Shown piece by piece: positions 51,401-59,623 of a stretch of 64,000 nucleotides of DNA. Numbering within the stretch: the stretch's first letter is position 1; every line of letters begins with the position of its first letter. The notes below the pieces were generated by a model that worked only from the letters and a program-made list of their open reading frames with translations, ran no database searches and had not been told where the DNA came from. Made by a program: the position numbers and the translations under genes. Source of the DNA: an uncultured Oscillospiraceae bacterium (GTDB lineage: Bacteria; Bacillota; Clostridia; Oscillospirales; Oscillospiraceae); the NCBI GenBank assembly GCA_934597175.1, contig CAKTQR010000007.1, positions 1-64,000 of the forward strand, written 5' to 3'.

Positions 51401-51965
51401 ACAGGTCGGGGCGGGCGTGGCTCTGCATTTTCTTGTGCAGGCTCAGGACTATCTCGGCAAGGCGGCTGTCATCCCGCCCTGCGCCCACGGAGTCGGCAAG
51501 CAGCAGAAACTCCGGCGTCGGGTCTTCGTAGGCTTTGTCCATGACACGGCCGATGACACGGGCCCGTATCGCCTCGGAGCGTTCCTCCTCGATGACCTTG
51601 AACTCCGGCGACAGCCCCGCCGCATGGCAGTTTTCACGCAGAAACGCTGCGCAGAAGCTGTGTATCGTGCCTATCTGCGCCTTTTGGCACAGTGCGCTCT
51701 GGCGGCGCAGCCGGCGGTTATCGGGCTCTGCTGCAAGGCGCTTTGCAATTTCATCAACAATGCGGCTTTTAAGCTCCGCTGCCGCTGCCTTGGTGAAGGT
51801 TATTATAAGGAAGCTGTCGATATCGGCATCATCGCTTATGCGGGAAAGCAGTCTCTCGGTCAAAACCTTCGTCTTGCCGCTGCCCGCCGCTGCGGATACC
51901 AGCACCGCACGGCCACGGGTCTCTATCGCCGCCTGCTGTGAGCGTGTAGGCTTAAATTCAGCCAT
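48483..51965 (-). CDS. addA: ATP-dependent helicase/nuclease subunit AddA
   Basis: About 1160 residues. UvrD-type helicase motifs run from QQAAIETRG and the Walker A site SAAAGSGKT (about 24-32) through VDEYQDVN (motif II, about 400) to LYVALTRAKERL (motif VI, about 830). The C-terminus is a RecB-family nuclease with the metal/catalytic TIIDYKTDR (about 1110). With AddB it resects double-strand ends for recombination. The start at 51965 has AAGGAGGTGAGG upstream and overlaps the addB end by eight bases. Confidence 0.96.
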   Translation of the reverse strand: MAEFKPTRSQQAAIETRGRAVLVSAAAGSGKTKVLTERLLSRISDDADIDSFLIITFTKAAAAELKSRIVDEIAKRLAAEPDNRRLRRQSALCQKAQIGTIHSFCAAFLRENCHAAGLSPEFKVIEEERSEAIRARVIGRVMDKAYEDPTPEFLLLADSVGAGRDDSRLAEIVLSLHKKMQSHARPDLWTKRQIELMSVGADDIAATPWAQEILRSVRTSAEFWAQAMEDAAQKAYSNEKIGAAYGESLSTTALGLRDLARASAEGWDRARRFLPIEFPKFKSLRNSPDPELSEHIKALRDSCKKAAGKLADMLNASEEKLASDMQKTAPAMRALLELTLEFDKAYAAEKKRRAEVDFADLEHFTARLLTDEAGAPTPLARELSQRYTEIMVDEYQDVNRVQDAIFRAVSKDGTNLFMVGDVKQSIYRFRLADPTIFTEKYLSYADLDTAQGLDPVRIMLQENFRSRGEVIEGANHVFRTCMSAKLGEIDYDENAELKCGADYDGVVPKPELVLVDVTADGEDDSPDKTALEAQAVAEKIHTLMRSGTLVADKGVQRPLRYSDIVILMRSMASTGEVFRRELLNADIPVLGGGSGSFFDSVEVSALVCLLAVIDNPHQDVPLIAALRSPFFGFNADELSEIRAADKKSDFYTALVKNAGHSARCADFVETLTDFRKCAPDMELGELLRYIGDKLDLAAVCSAMTDGATRRDNVMLLSDYAKRFETTGFKGLHRFVEWLNSLAERGDEPGRGAAGNAVRMMTVHKSKGLEFPVVFLCGTSKRFNRADLREAVLIHPELGLGPKVTDTRRSIEYASLQRNAVSLRADREMLSEEMRLLYVALTRAKERLIMTATMSDPETKMQKLMMSTAFPVSPEILMTAQNTAAWLMYAALSDKDERLSLSIYRPERAQAEERPADETTEAAADPELVEKLRRNLEFCYPYPVAETLPSKVTATELKSYDEPDPEAMSLAPSVQRTFRSPSFLREDKPLTATERGTATHMVLQFIDYNKAGTLDGIRSEIARLTASRHISERQAQAVNAEAIERLFASELGQRIMNADRLMREFKFSILCPAEDFFDGGEGESVLLQGVIDCCIEENGALTIIDYKTDRVRGEALYERAKSYAGQLRAYAIAVGKMTGKPVTGCALYFLDAGQTVFMPEN

Positions 51966-54900
51966 TGCCCTCACCTCCTTCGAGGATGCTCCACACCTTT
52001 GTGGCGGCAAGCTTCGGCATTTTGCGCACCGTCTCGCCGTTTTCGCCGTCGGCAAAGTGGCAGGCGTCGAAGTAATCGCAGTTTAAGCAGGCGTTTTCCT
52101 GCTGAGTGCGGTAATACGGGTCTGCTGCGATGCTGCCGTGCTTGAGCTCGGCTGCCATGCTGCGCAGGGTCTTGTCTATATGCTGTGCAAGAAGGCCGAG
52201 ACGCTCGGCGGATGCAAGAGCATCGCCCTGAGCCGTGCCGTCCTTGAATTTCACGGGGATATACCTCGGGGTGTCCGAGTGCTCCATTGCGTTTATGACC
52301 GCAGGGTCGTTTAATATAAGTCCGCTGCGCTTTATCTGCTTTGCCCGCTCGGCGGCTATCGCCTCGTCGGTCATGTTGGCACTCGACGATATCATGACAT
52401 CCCGAGCCGGGATGTACAGAACGCCCGCAGGCTCGATATCGTGCCCGTACAAAAGTTTGCCGTTTTCGCCGAGGGTGAACAGGTACAAAAGCATCTGAAG
52501 CCCCATACCGTACCACACATCGCTGAGCGAAAAGCTCTTTCGCCCGGTCTTGTAGTCTACAACTCGCAGGTAGAGCTTGCCTTCGTGCAGCCAGCCGTCG
52601 ACACGGTCGGCAATGCCGGTGAGCACCAGGCTGTCCTCGCCCTCGCCGAGGCGCACCGGCGGAAGCTCGCTCGTTTTTCCGAAGTCGAGCTCAAACGACA
52701 GCGGCACGAAGTCTGATGATCGCAGCTCGTTTGCCATGTCCTGCACCACCTGCCGGACATTTTTCGTCAGGCGGCGGAAAAGATATTCAAAGCGCTTGCT
52801 TTTTTCCTTGAAATCGTTTAATTTTTCGTGCACATACTCGGCGATGTACTTATCCGTGATGCGCTCAAGGAGTTCGTCATCGACCTTTTTAAACCCGCCG
52901 AGGGTCATGACCTCATGTGCGGTGTTCTCTAATATGTAGTGCATGAAAACGCCCATCTCGGGCGGGGTGAAGCCCGCAGGCTCTCTTGTTTTCGCCTTTA
53001 AGCCGTACTGCATGAAGTACGCAAAGCGGCAGGAGGCAAACTTGTCTATCCTCGATGCGGAAAGCCGCAGATTTTCGCCGTAAAGTGCGCTGACCGAGCG
53101 GCGGGACAGGCTGCCCCTCGTCATTTCCGACGCCCTGTGCAGCGCCTGCATGCGCTCCGGCTCAAGCTCATTAAAAAGCTGCGCTGCCGACGCCTCGGCG
53201 ACACCGCCGCCGTGCAGAGCGTTGGCTGCAAGCTCGAGCGCCGGGGTCTTGGCGTTCATGCGCAAAAGCGCCATGTCCGCCTGCTCGGGCTGGGTGTCGA
53301 ATATTGCACAGGCACGGTTAACAACAAACGCCGGGCGCTGTGGCTCGCCGGCGCTGTCAAACGCCGGATAGCACAGGCACAGTGTCTCCGACGGCAGGGT
53401 CAGGCAGTTGTAGATAAGCGAAAACTCACGCCACAGCTCGCTGTCGCCCGCTCCGCCGAGGTCAATGTCCATCTCGAGCAGCCTGCGGCGCTCGTCGGCT
53501 GAAAACATGCCCGTCTCGCTCTCAGACTGCGGCAGCCGGGCGTCGGAAGCGCCGAGTACGATGAGGTGCTTTATATTTCTGCGGCGCATGCGGTCAAAGT
53601 CGCCCGCCGTGACACGGTCGAGCGCCGTGGGTATCGTGCCGATATCGTATTTTGACAGCATGAGCGTGAAGAGCCTCGCAAAGCTTTCCCGGTCGGTCTG
53701 CGTGTCGCCCAAAATGGCATCGCACTGCTCGAGCGCCGACACGATGATATCCCACAGCTGCGCATATTCCTGCGCCGCCGCCTGCCTGCCGCTCTCGGCA
53801 AGCGCCTGCGATTTTTCTTCTAATTTTTCGGCAAGATTCAAGTCCTGCAAAAGCTCGGCAAGCGCCTTGGCCTGCGCACCGGCGGTCTCGGCGCTCTCGG
53901 TCTTTTCGGCAAACGCCAGAAGCGGAGCTGCGGCTGCTCGGCGCAGAGCATTTATCCTGCGCAGGCGCTCGTTGACCTCGTCGTCATACTCGCCGCCGAA
54001 GCCGTCCGGATGCAGCCGCCAATCGGCATCCTGCGTCCATGCACTGCCACGAAGCTGCCACATTAAAATATAATTTTCAAGCTCGTCGCACTCATCCATC
54101 GTCAGACCCGTGAGGTCCGTGCGCAGGTACGAGAGTACATCGCTTACCTCCCAGCCGCCGCCTATCACCTCATACGCCGAGGCGATGAGCGCAGGCAGGG
54201 GCTTTGCGAACATGTCGGTTTTCCTCGCCGTGTAAAGCGGCACGCCGTAGCGGGCAAAGGCGCTCTCGAGCGAAAGGCGGTAATCGTCAAAGCCACGCAC
54301 CGCAACGGCGATATCACGCCAGCGGCAGCCCGTGTCACGCACGAGGGCTATCGCCCGGGACGCCGCAAGCTCGCACTCGGCCTGCATATTCGGTGCGGTC
54401 TTTATATAAACGCAGGGGGTGTCCCTCTCGAACTTTTTCGATGAATAGGAAAACATGTTGTCGGCAAAAAAGCCGAGCGAAGCATTGCCGTTTTTGGTCT
54501 GTGCAAACTCTTTGACCTCGTGCGGTATGCCGTTTTCCTTTGCAAAGGCGAGCAAGCCTCTTGCGGTCATGCGGCTTAATTCGAATATCTCGCTGCCGCC
54601 GCCGAGATCGTCGCAGCCGAGGCACACCGTGACCGCTGCGCCCTTTAAAAGCAGCGCCTCGATTATGCGTTTTTCCTGTGCGGTGAAGTCGGTAAAGCCG
54701 TCGATGAAAATTTCGTTTTTCTCGCCCATGGAGCTTTGCCCTATCTGCTCGGCAAGCAGGGTGAGCCTGTCGGTCGGGTCTGCGTGACCGTTTGCGACCA
54801 CGGCGTCAAACGCTTCCAAAATGAGCGCCAGGTCATACAGCTTATCGCCGAGCGCACCGACGCAGTTTTGCGATGCCTCCATGAGCTGCTCGGGGGATAT

Positions 54901-55293
54901 GCACGCCGTTTTCAGCTCGTCCACTGCCGAAAGAAGCATCGTCTGGAGCTCCGCCTTTCTGCGTGCCGAGGAATAGACACGCAGCCTTGAATACAGTCCG
55001 TCGCTTGCAAGCGCCATGCACAAAAGTCTGCCGCCCTTGTCAAGACAGGGCGCAGCTCCGCCGCCAAGCTCGGCACTGAGCTTGCGAGCCAGTCCCGTGA
55101 AGCTCAGCACCTCTGCGTACAGCGAAAGGCTGTCCCCGCAAATGCGGCACAGTTCTCGCTCGGCCTCGTGGCTGTACTGCTCGGGAACGATGAGCAGTCT
55201 GCCGCCTTGCCCCCTATCTACAGCGTCCTTTATTCTCGCCATGACCGCCGCAGTTTTGCCCGTGCCGGCCTTGCCCAAAACTATCTGAAGCAT
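51958..55293 (-). CDS. addB: ATP-dependent nuclease subunit AddB
   Basis: The 1111-residue protein has a Walker A site, GKAGTGKTAAV (7-17), and a C-terminal RecB-like nuclease domain ending in a cysteine group (YFDACHF and CLNCD) that with an upstream cysteine holds a 4Fe-4S cluster, which pins the nuclease. In the family the helicase core of AddB is degenerate and recognises Chi. A nuclease VVDYKTGRK motif is seen near 895. Forms an operon addB-addA. Confidence 0.95.
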   Translation of the reverse strand: MLQIVLGKAGTGKTAAVMARIKDAVDRGQGGRLLIVPEQYSHEAERELCRICGDSLSLYAEVLSFTGLARKLSAELGGGAAPCLDKGGRLLCMALASDGLYSRLRVYSSARRKAELQTMLLSAVDELKTACISPEQLMEASQNCVGALGDKLYDLALILEAFDAVVANGHADPTDRLTLLAEQIGQSSMGEKNEIFIDGFTDFTAQEKRIIEALLLKGAAVTVCLGCDDLGGGSEIFELSRMTARGLLAFAKENGIPHEVKEFAQTKNGNASLGFFADNMFSYSSKKFERDTPCVYIKTAPNMQAECELAASRAIALVRDTGCRWRDIAVAVRGFDDYRLSLESAFARYGVPLYTARKTDMFAKPLPALIASAYEVIGGGWEVSDVLSYLRTDLTGLTMDECDELENYILMWQLRGSAWTQDADWRLHPDGFGGEYDDEVNERLRRINALRRAAAAPLLAFAEKTESAETAGAQAKALAELLQDLNLAEKLEEKSQALAESGRQAAAQEYAQLWDIIVSALEQCDAILGDTQTDRESFARLFTLMLSKYDIGTIPTALDRVTAGDFDRMRRRNIKHLIVLGASDARLPQSESETGMFSADERRRLLEMDIDLGGAGDSELWREFSLIYNCLTLPSETLCLCYPAFDSAGEPQRPAFVVNRACAIFDTQPEQADMALLRMNAKTPALELAANALHGGGVAEASAAQLFNELEPERMQALHRASEMTRGSLSRRSVSALYGENLRLSASRIDKFASCRFAYFMQYGLKAKTREPAGFTPPEMGVFMHYILENTAHEVMTLGGFKKVDDELLERITDKYIAEYVHEKLNDFKEKSKRFEYLFRRLTKNVRQVVQDMANELRSSDFVPLSFELDFGKTSELPPVRLGEGEDSLVLTGIADRVDGWLHEGKLYLRVVDYKTGRKSFSLSDVWYGMGLQMLLYLFTLGENGKLLYGHDIEPAGVLYIPARDVMISSSANMTDEAIAAERAKQIKRSGLILNDPAVINAMEHSDTPRYIPVKFKDGTAQGDALASAERLGLLAQHIDKTLRSMAAELKHGSIAADPYYRTQQENACLNCDYFDACHFADGENGETVRKMPKLAATKVWSILEGGEGNG

Positions 55294-55405
55294 TTTTTCA
55301 CCGCCTTCACTCGCATTTTACCAAACTATCGGCCGAAGGGCAAGCGCAAGGCATATTCCCATGCCTTTTTGACTGAATATTGTCAATGTTTTTCAGCGTT
55401 TTTGG

Positions 55406-55434
55406 TTGAATATACACATGTGCGGTGATAAAAT
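55406..55434 (+). promoter_or_regulatory. Promoter of the aminotransferase gene
   Basis: TTGAAT (55406-55411), 17 bases and TAAAAT (55429-55434). Confidence 0.7.
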
Positions 55435-55489
55435 AGCCTTGCAATTTATAGAAGAAATGAATTACAAATATAGTGAAAGGATGAACAAA

Positions 55490-56686
55490 ATGAAGTTTTC
55501 CAGCAAGATCGAAAAATGCGGTCTTTCCCCCATGCGCAAGTTTGCTCCCTACGCAAACGAGGCCGTCAAAAACGGCAAGAAGCTGTATCATCTTAACATC
55601 GGCCAGCCCGATATCGCCACCCCGGCTGCATATTTTGAGGCCGTCAAGAACTTCTCCCAGCCCGTTCTGGCCTACGCCCCGTCCGACGGCGTGCCCGTGA
55701 TGATCGACGCCATCGTCGACTACTACGGCAAGATCGGCGCTCCCATCACCAACAAGCAGGTGCTCATCTCCACCGGCGGCTCTGAGGCTTTGCAGATGGC
55801 TCTGTCGAGCATCCTCGACGAGGGCGACGAGATAATCATTCCCGAGCCGTTCTACCCCAACTACTCGACCTTCGTGACCCTCACGGGCGCAACTATCCGC
55901 CCCGTCACCACCAAGCCCGAGGAGGGCTATAAGTTCGCCATCCGTGAGCGCATCGAGGCCTGCATCAACGAGCACACCCGTGCAATAATGTTCACAAATC
56001 CCGGCAACCCCACCGGCACCGTCCTCACCGAGGAGGAGCTCAAGCTCATGGCCGATATCGCCAAGGAGCATGACCTGTTCATCATCGGCGACGAGGTCTA
56101 CCGTGAGTTTGTTTACGGCGGCGAAAAGCTCATGAGCCTTCTCCAGCTCGAGGGCTATGAGGACAATGTCGTTGTCATCGACTCTGTCTCCAAGCGCTTC
56201 TCGGCATGTGGCGCAAGGATCGGCTGCATGATCACCCGCAACGCAGAGCTTTACAACCACGCCATGAAGTGGTGTCAGGGCCGTCTGTGCGCCTCCACCA
56301 TCGACCAGGTCGCTTCCGCTGCGCTGTACACCGTCGGTCCCGAGTATTTTGACGCCGTCCGCAAGGAATACTGCGCAAGAAAGGACTGCCTCGTCGAGGG
56401 TCTTAAGAAGATCCCCGGTGTCGTGTACTCCGAGCCCAAGGGTGCGTTCTATGTCATGGCCGCCCTGCCCGTTGACGACGCAGAGAAGCTTCAGATGTTC
56501 ATGCTCAATGAGTGGGACGATAACGGCGAGACGCTCATGTTCACCCCGGCGGAGAGCTTTTACAAGACTCCCAACACCGGCAAGAACGAGATCCGCATGG
56601 CATATGTCATCAACGAAGCGGATATCACCCGCTCCATGGAGCTCCTCAAGGCAGGCATCGAAGCCTACAACGCAAAGAACAAGTAA
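55490..56686 (+). CDS. Class I/II pyridoxal-phosphate aminotransferase
   Basis: The 398-residue enzyme has the fold type I aminotransferase pattern: HLNIGQPDIATP (about 29-40), STGGSEALQMAL (PLP phosphate site, about 92-103), NPGNPTGTVL (about 169-178), DEVYREF and SVSKRFSACGARIG with the PLP lysine (about 238). The family covers aspartate and aromatic aminotransferases; the exact donor cannot be read. The start at 55490 is preferred because AAAGG is nine bases upstream. Confidence 0.9.
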   Translation: MKFSSKIEKCGLSPMRKFAPYANEAVKNGKKLYHLNIGQPDIATPAAYFEAVKNFSQPVLAYAPSDGVPVMIDAIVDYYGKIGAPITNKQVLISTGGSEALQMALSSILDEGDEIIIPEPFYPNYSTFVTLTGATIRPVTTKPEEGYKFAIRERIEACINEHTRAIMFTNPGNPTGTVLTEEELKLMADIAKEHDLFIIGDEVYREFVYGGEKLMSLLQLEGYEDNVVVIDSVSKRFSACGARIGCMITRNAELYNHAMKWCQGRLCASTIDQVASAALYTVGPEYFDAVRKEYCARKDCLVEGLKKIPGVVYSEPKGAFYVMAALPVDDAEKLQMFMLNEWDDNGETLMFTPAESFYKTPNTGKNEIRMAYVINEADITRSMELLKAGIEAYNAKNK

Positions 56687-56700
56687 TTGACCGCAAACGC

Positions 56701-56735
56701 AAACCCGGCGAGTGCTTCCGCACCCGCCGGGTTTT
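56701..56735 (+). terminator. Terminator after the aminotransferase gene
   Basis: AACCCGGCG pairs with CGCCGGGTT with an inner GTGC/GCAC stem, followed by T5. Confidence 0.8.
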
Positions 56736-56750
56736 TCATGTTCATGTTAT

Positions 56751-57434
56751 TTAACTTTCACGGTACGCCTTTTGGAACAGCTTTTTCATCCGCCTGTGCT
56801 CGGTGATGAGCGTCACAATGGTCAGTATCACGCTTGCTGCAAGCAGGATGCCGAAGAGTGCCGCAAGTGCGGTGATCTGGCGGTTAAGAGTTATGCCAAA
56901 CAAAACCGCAAAGAGCACAATGCCGACCGAAGCGACGGAGGTGAAACCTCTTGCATAGCGCAGATACTGATACTCAAAGTCGCCGTCGTTTTTGATGAGC
57001 TCCGTTTTGAGCTCGCCGTCCGGCGTAGACGCACTCGGCGGCAGCCACAGCTCGTCCTCCGTGTCGTACTCGGTGTTTTTGATGTCGATCGTTTTCTCGG
57101 TGTCGCCGCTTAGCAGCACGGCAAGCTCCGTATACAGGCGGTAGGGTCTTACGCTCGTCCACCACTTTTCGCCATACAGACCGTCAAACTGCAATCCCTG
57201 AGTGAAGATGTAGAAAATACCCTGAAAAACGGCGGTCAGCGCAAACACGAGCCACGACGCAAACGGCTTGAGTATAAATCCGTCCGCCTGCTGGCGTATC
57301 CCGACGGTGTATTCGCCCTCGCCCAGCTCAAACACGGCCGTGCTCTCGGTGGAGTTGACTTCCTTCTTCTCGCCGCCGACCTCAATATCGTATGTCTCGC
57401 CCTCCGGCAGCTTGAATTTCAGCGTCAGCTTCAT
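56751..57434 (-). CDS. Hypothetical membrane protein
   Basis: The 227-residue protein starts with a beta-rich cytoplasmic domain (about 1-52; EGETYDIEVGGEKKEV, FELGEGEYTVGIRQ), has a hydrophobic helix (about 57-80), a central soluble part and two helices near 165-210, then a charged end. The N-terminal part looks like a small PEGA-like beta sandwich. No family was recognised. The start at 57434 has AAAGGAG seven bases upstream. It appears as a single-gene unit. Confidence 0.7.
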   Translation of the reverse strand: MKLTLKFKLPEGETYDIEVGGEKKEVNSTESTAVFELGEGEYTVGIRQQADGFILKPFASWLVFALTAVFQGIFYIFTQGLQFDGLYGEKWWTSVRPYRLYTELAVLLSGDTEKTIDIKNTEYDTEDELWLPPSASTPDGELKTELIKNDGDFEYQYLRYARGFTSVASVGIVLFAVLFGITLNRQITALAALFGILLAASVILTIVTLITEHRRMKKLFQKAYRES

Positions 57435-57564
57435 CTGTGCGCTCCTTTCAAAATTCGTCATGCGGTCTGTAAATACTACATGCACTGATATTATATCGCA
57501 TTTTCACCGACATGTGTTAATAAATTTGAAACTTTCCGTTTTTTTTGCGTAATTGCCATATATA

Positions 57565-57867
57565 TCAAAGCGTTCTGTCTGTCACTTCTACCTTGGTTAT
57601 GACATCACGCAGTTTATCTTCGCCGAGCATAAACTCAAGCGCATCGTCAGGCGTTTCGTAAACCTTTTCGGTCTCGGGCTTGTATATCTCATAGGCTGTG
57701 ATTTTATTAGTCCCGTAGCGGATCACTCCATAAGAGTGTCCTTTCCAGTCAAACTGTATTTCAGCACCCCTGCGCAGGACATCCTTAAATTCTGAAGCAG
57801 ACTCAAAATTCAAGTTTGCGTCCGGCGGCACTATTATTGTCTTTCCTATCATTCCGTCCATTGTCAC
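57565..57867 (-). CDS. Small protein homologous to the C-terminal domain of the DUF4417-type gene product
   Basis: The 100-residue protein is closely similar over about 75 residues to the end of the frame at 57883-58590: both have an EF-phase strand pair (FDWKGHSYGV against FEWNNECYGV), a central strand region, and the shared end GEDKLRDVITKVEVTDR / GDDKLRDVVTNVNVIDR. It follows that frame by 15 bases. It may be a duplicated domain that binds the same partner. Function unknown. Confidence 0.7.
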   Translation of the reverse strand: MTMDGMIGKTIIVPPDANLNFESASEFKDVLRRGAEIQFDWKGHSYGVIRYGTNKITAYEIYKPETEKVYETPDDALEFMLGEDKLRDVITKVEVTDRTL

Positions 57868-57882
57868 CGCTCCTTTACGCCG

Positions 57883-58590
57883 TTAAAGCATTCTGTCTAT
57901 TACATTGACATTGGTCACGACATCACGCAGTTTGTCGTCCCCGAGCATGTATTCCAAGACATCATCGGTTGTGCTGCAAAGCTTTTCAGCGCTTCCGTCA
58001 AGATGAGCAATGCAGTATCCGTTTTCTGCAAAGCACACACCGTAACATTCGTTGTTCCATTCGAACACAGGCTCACCTCCACGGATAATGCAATCAACGA
58101 ACTCGCTTATCGTCTTAAACCTGTTATCCTCATCCGAGTTGTATAAATATTTCATAACCTTCGCTCCTTGCATACTTTTGAACTCCGGCGCACCATTTGG
58201 ATACTCAGCAGGCCAATAGTTGATGTGAGGCTTTATAAAATTCGGAAACCCTCGTTTGGGTGTATTCCAGTCAATTAAATGGTCGTGCGGATTGCTATGG
58301 AACTTTGGGTTTGGCGCACTATCATGGTGTCTCTCTGCAACAGCATATCCGTTAGGACCAATTTTTGTTTCAATCTTCGTACCCTTTTTCGTATATGTTA
58401 TTTTTATTTCACCCGGCTTCCCTATAAACCGTTCGTCAGCCGGCTTTGCAGGTCTCCATTTGCCGCCATAAGCACTTCCGCCTCCGGCGGATATCATGTA
58501 TGCTGACATTATATCACAATCTCGACGGCTTGTGTCGGGAATTTTAAAACAATCCAAATTTTCTTCTGAGCAGTCGTTTTCATAGCTCAT
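57883..58590 (-). CDS. C-terminal part of a frameshifted DUF4417-type gene
   Basis: This frame encodes 235 residues if read from ATG 58590. Reading the same frame further upstream gives GNIAYVDYELSSWKYM, which is a smooth continuation of the DUF4417-type protein whose own frame ends at 58616. The frames join at a run of five Gs (58633-58637). The segment has a Gly-rich hinge (SAGGGSAYGGKWRP, about 34-47), a beta-rich His-rich part (about 60-130, with HSNPHDHLIDW) and the C-terminal domain shared with the 100-residue neighbour. Independent translation would rely on GGAAG five bases before the ATG, which is weak. Confidence 0.65.
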   Translation of the reverse strand: MSYENDCSEENLDCFKIPDTSRRDCDIMSAYMISAGGGSAYGGKWRPAKPADERFIGKPGEIKITYTKKGTKIETKIGPNGYAVAERHHDSAPNPKFHSNPHDHLIDWNTPKRGFPNFIKPHINYWPAEYPNGAPEFKSMQGAKVMKYLYNSDEDNRFKTISEFVDCIIRGGEPVFEWNNECYGVCFAENGYCIAHLDGSAEKLCSTTDDVLEYMLGDDKLRDVVTNVNVIDRML

Positions 58591-58615
58591 GTACTTCCAC
58601 GAACTGAGCTCATAA

Positions 58616-59239
58616 TCAACATACGCTATATTCCCCCTGCATTTCGGGAAACGGCGTGTTGTAGCAAATTATCCTCTCGGGCTCAATGCGCCGAAGCATT
58701 TCATTGTACCCCGCCATAAACCATTCCTTTTGATCCTGCCTGTTGTCGTGCGCCGATGCCATATATGTCGACACTGCGACCGTACTGCCTTTCTCGATTC
58801 CGTCAAAGCAAAAATCAAAGGTCGATTCATCTCCCCAATTTACAGTCGGGATGACCCGAATCCCCTTGCTTGCCCAATACGCACCGCACCAGCGGTTGCG
58901 AAAAACATTAAAAATCTGCATTACCGACGCCATCTCAATATACATGCTGAAGTCAGGCGAGAGCACTGCACGATAACGGGAAAGCCGCTCAATGTCGGTG
59001 TCCGGGGTTTTCCACACTCTTTCAAACTTATAGTCGTACAAGAAAAAGTGCACCATCCGGTCAAGATGCTTCATATCTTGAAGATTGGTCTTGTCAAAGC
59101 CTATCAGCAAAAGATCATTAAAATCATCTTCTTTTGCTTCAAACTTGGGAATGACGGGTATGCTCAGCTTGCCCTTGCCCGGAAATTGATTGCGGAGCAT
59201 AGTTTGGCTCGTTCGGTACTTATAGTTTTCCTCTGTCAT
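58616..59239 (-). CDS. DUF4417-type protein, N-terminal part, interrupted by a frameshift
   Basis: The frame (207 residues) has the DUF4417-type core: a strand-rich start, NVFRNRWCGAYWASKGIRV (about 138-156), PTVNWGDESTFDFCFDGI and MAGYNEMLRRIEPERIICY near the end. The family is common in phages and mobile elements and has no known function. The protein stops seven codons after a G5 run, after PEMQGEYSVC; with one G fewer it would continue as PEMQGNIAYVDY and reach 451 residues. AGGAGG precedes the ATG at 59239, and an operator-like dyad lies 64 bases further upstream. Confidence 0.75.
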   Translation of the reverse strand: MTEENYKYRTSQTMLRNQFPGKGKLSIPVIPKFEAKEDDFNDLLLIGFDKTNLQDMKHLDRMVHFFLYDYKFERVWKTPDTDIERLSRYRAVLSPDFSMYIEMASVMQIFNVFRNRWCGAYWASKGIRVIPTVNWGDESTFDFCFDGIEKGSTVAVSTYMASAHDNRQDQKEWFMAGYNEMLRRIEPERIICYNTPFPEMQGEYSVC

Positions 59240-59302
59240 TTTTTGACCTCCTATCATTTTAGAGAATAGTCCCTTCACTAATAGGCTGCATTTGGCCAAA
59301 AC

Positions 59303-59320
59303 TTGTACATTTGCGTACAA
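59303..59320 (-). promoter_or_regulatory. Dyad upstream of the DUF4417-type gene
   Basis: TTGTAC (59303-59308) and GTACAA (59315-59320) form a perfect six-base dyad with a six-base centre. It stands about 64 bases before the ATG in an AT-rich stretch. A repressor site is plausible; the regulator is unknown. Confidence 0.45.
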
Positions 59321-59350
59321 CAAAAAATTTTTTATTCGTAAAAATGCAAA

Positions 59351-59379
59351 AAAGGACATAACGATACCCGTTACGCCCT
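59351..59379 (-). terminator. Terminator of the ClC operon
   Basis: A 12-bp stem with two G-T pairs, AAGGGCGTAACG against CGTTATGTCCTT on the minus strand, ends in T6. Confidence 0.75.
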
Positions 59380-59401
59380 TGGTTTGCGTTAATATCCACG
59401 C

Positions 59402-59611
59402 TTACATATTCAGCTCGTAGATCTCGTCGTAGACCTCGTCGGCGAGGATGCCGAAGTCGTTGAGCTTGTCGTATTTCGGCGCTTCAAAGCCCTTTTCGTC
59501 AATGAGTGCGTACAGCATCTTGAGCGCATCGTAGCTGCTCTCGGCGGCGAGCGCCTCGGGGAGGTTTTCCTCCAAAAACGCCTTTGCGTGGTCGTTTATT
59601 TTGTATTTCAT
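59402..59611 (-). CDS. Small hypothetical protein co-transcribed with the ClC gene
   Basis: This 69-residue acidic, helical protein (MKYKINDHAKAFL start, EVYDEIYELNM end) begins 12 bases after the ClC stop codon and is followed by the operon terminator. GAATAAGGACG just upstream can serve as the ribosome site. It has no cysteine, signal or membrane segment. No family was recognised; the tight spacing suggests a link with the transporter. Confidence 0.7.
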   Translation of the reverse strand: MKYKINDHAKAFLEENLPEALAAESSYDALKMLYALIDEKGFEAPKYDKLNDFGILADEVYDEIYELNM

Positions 59612-59623
59612 ATGTATCCGTCC

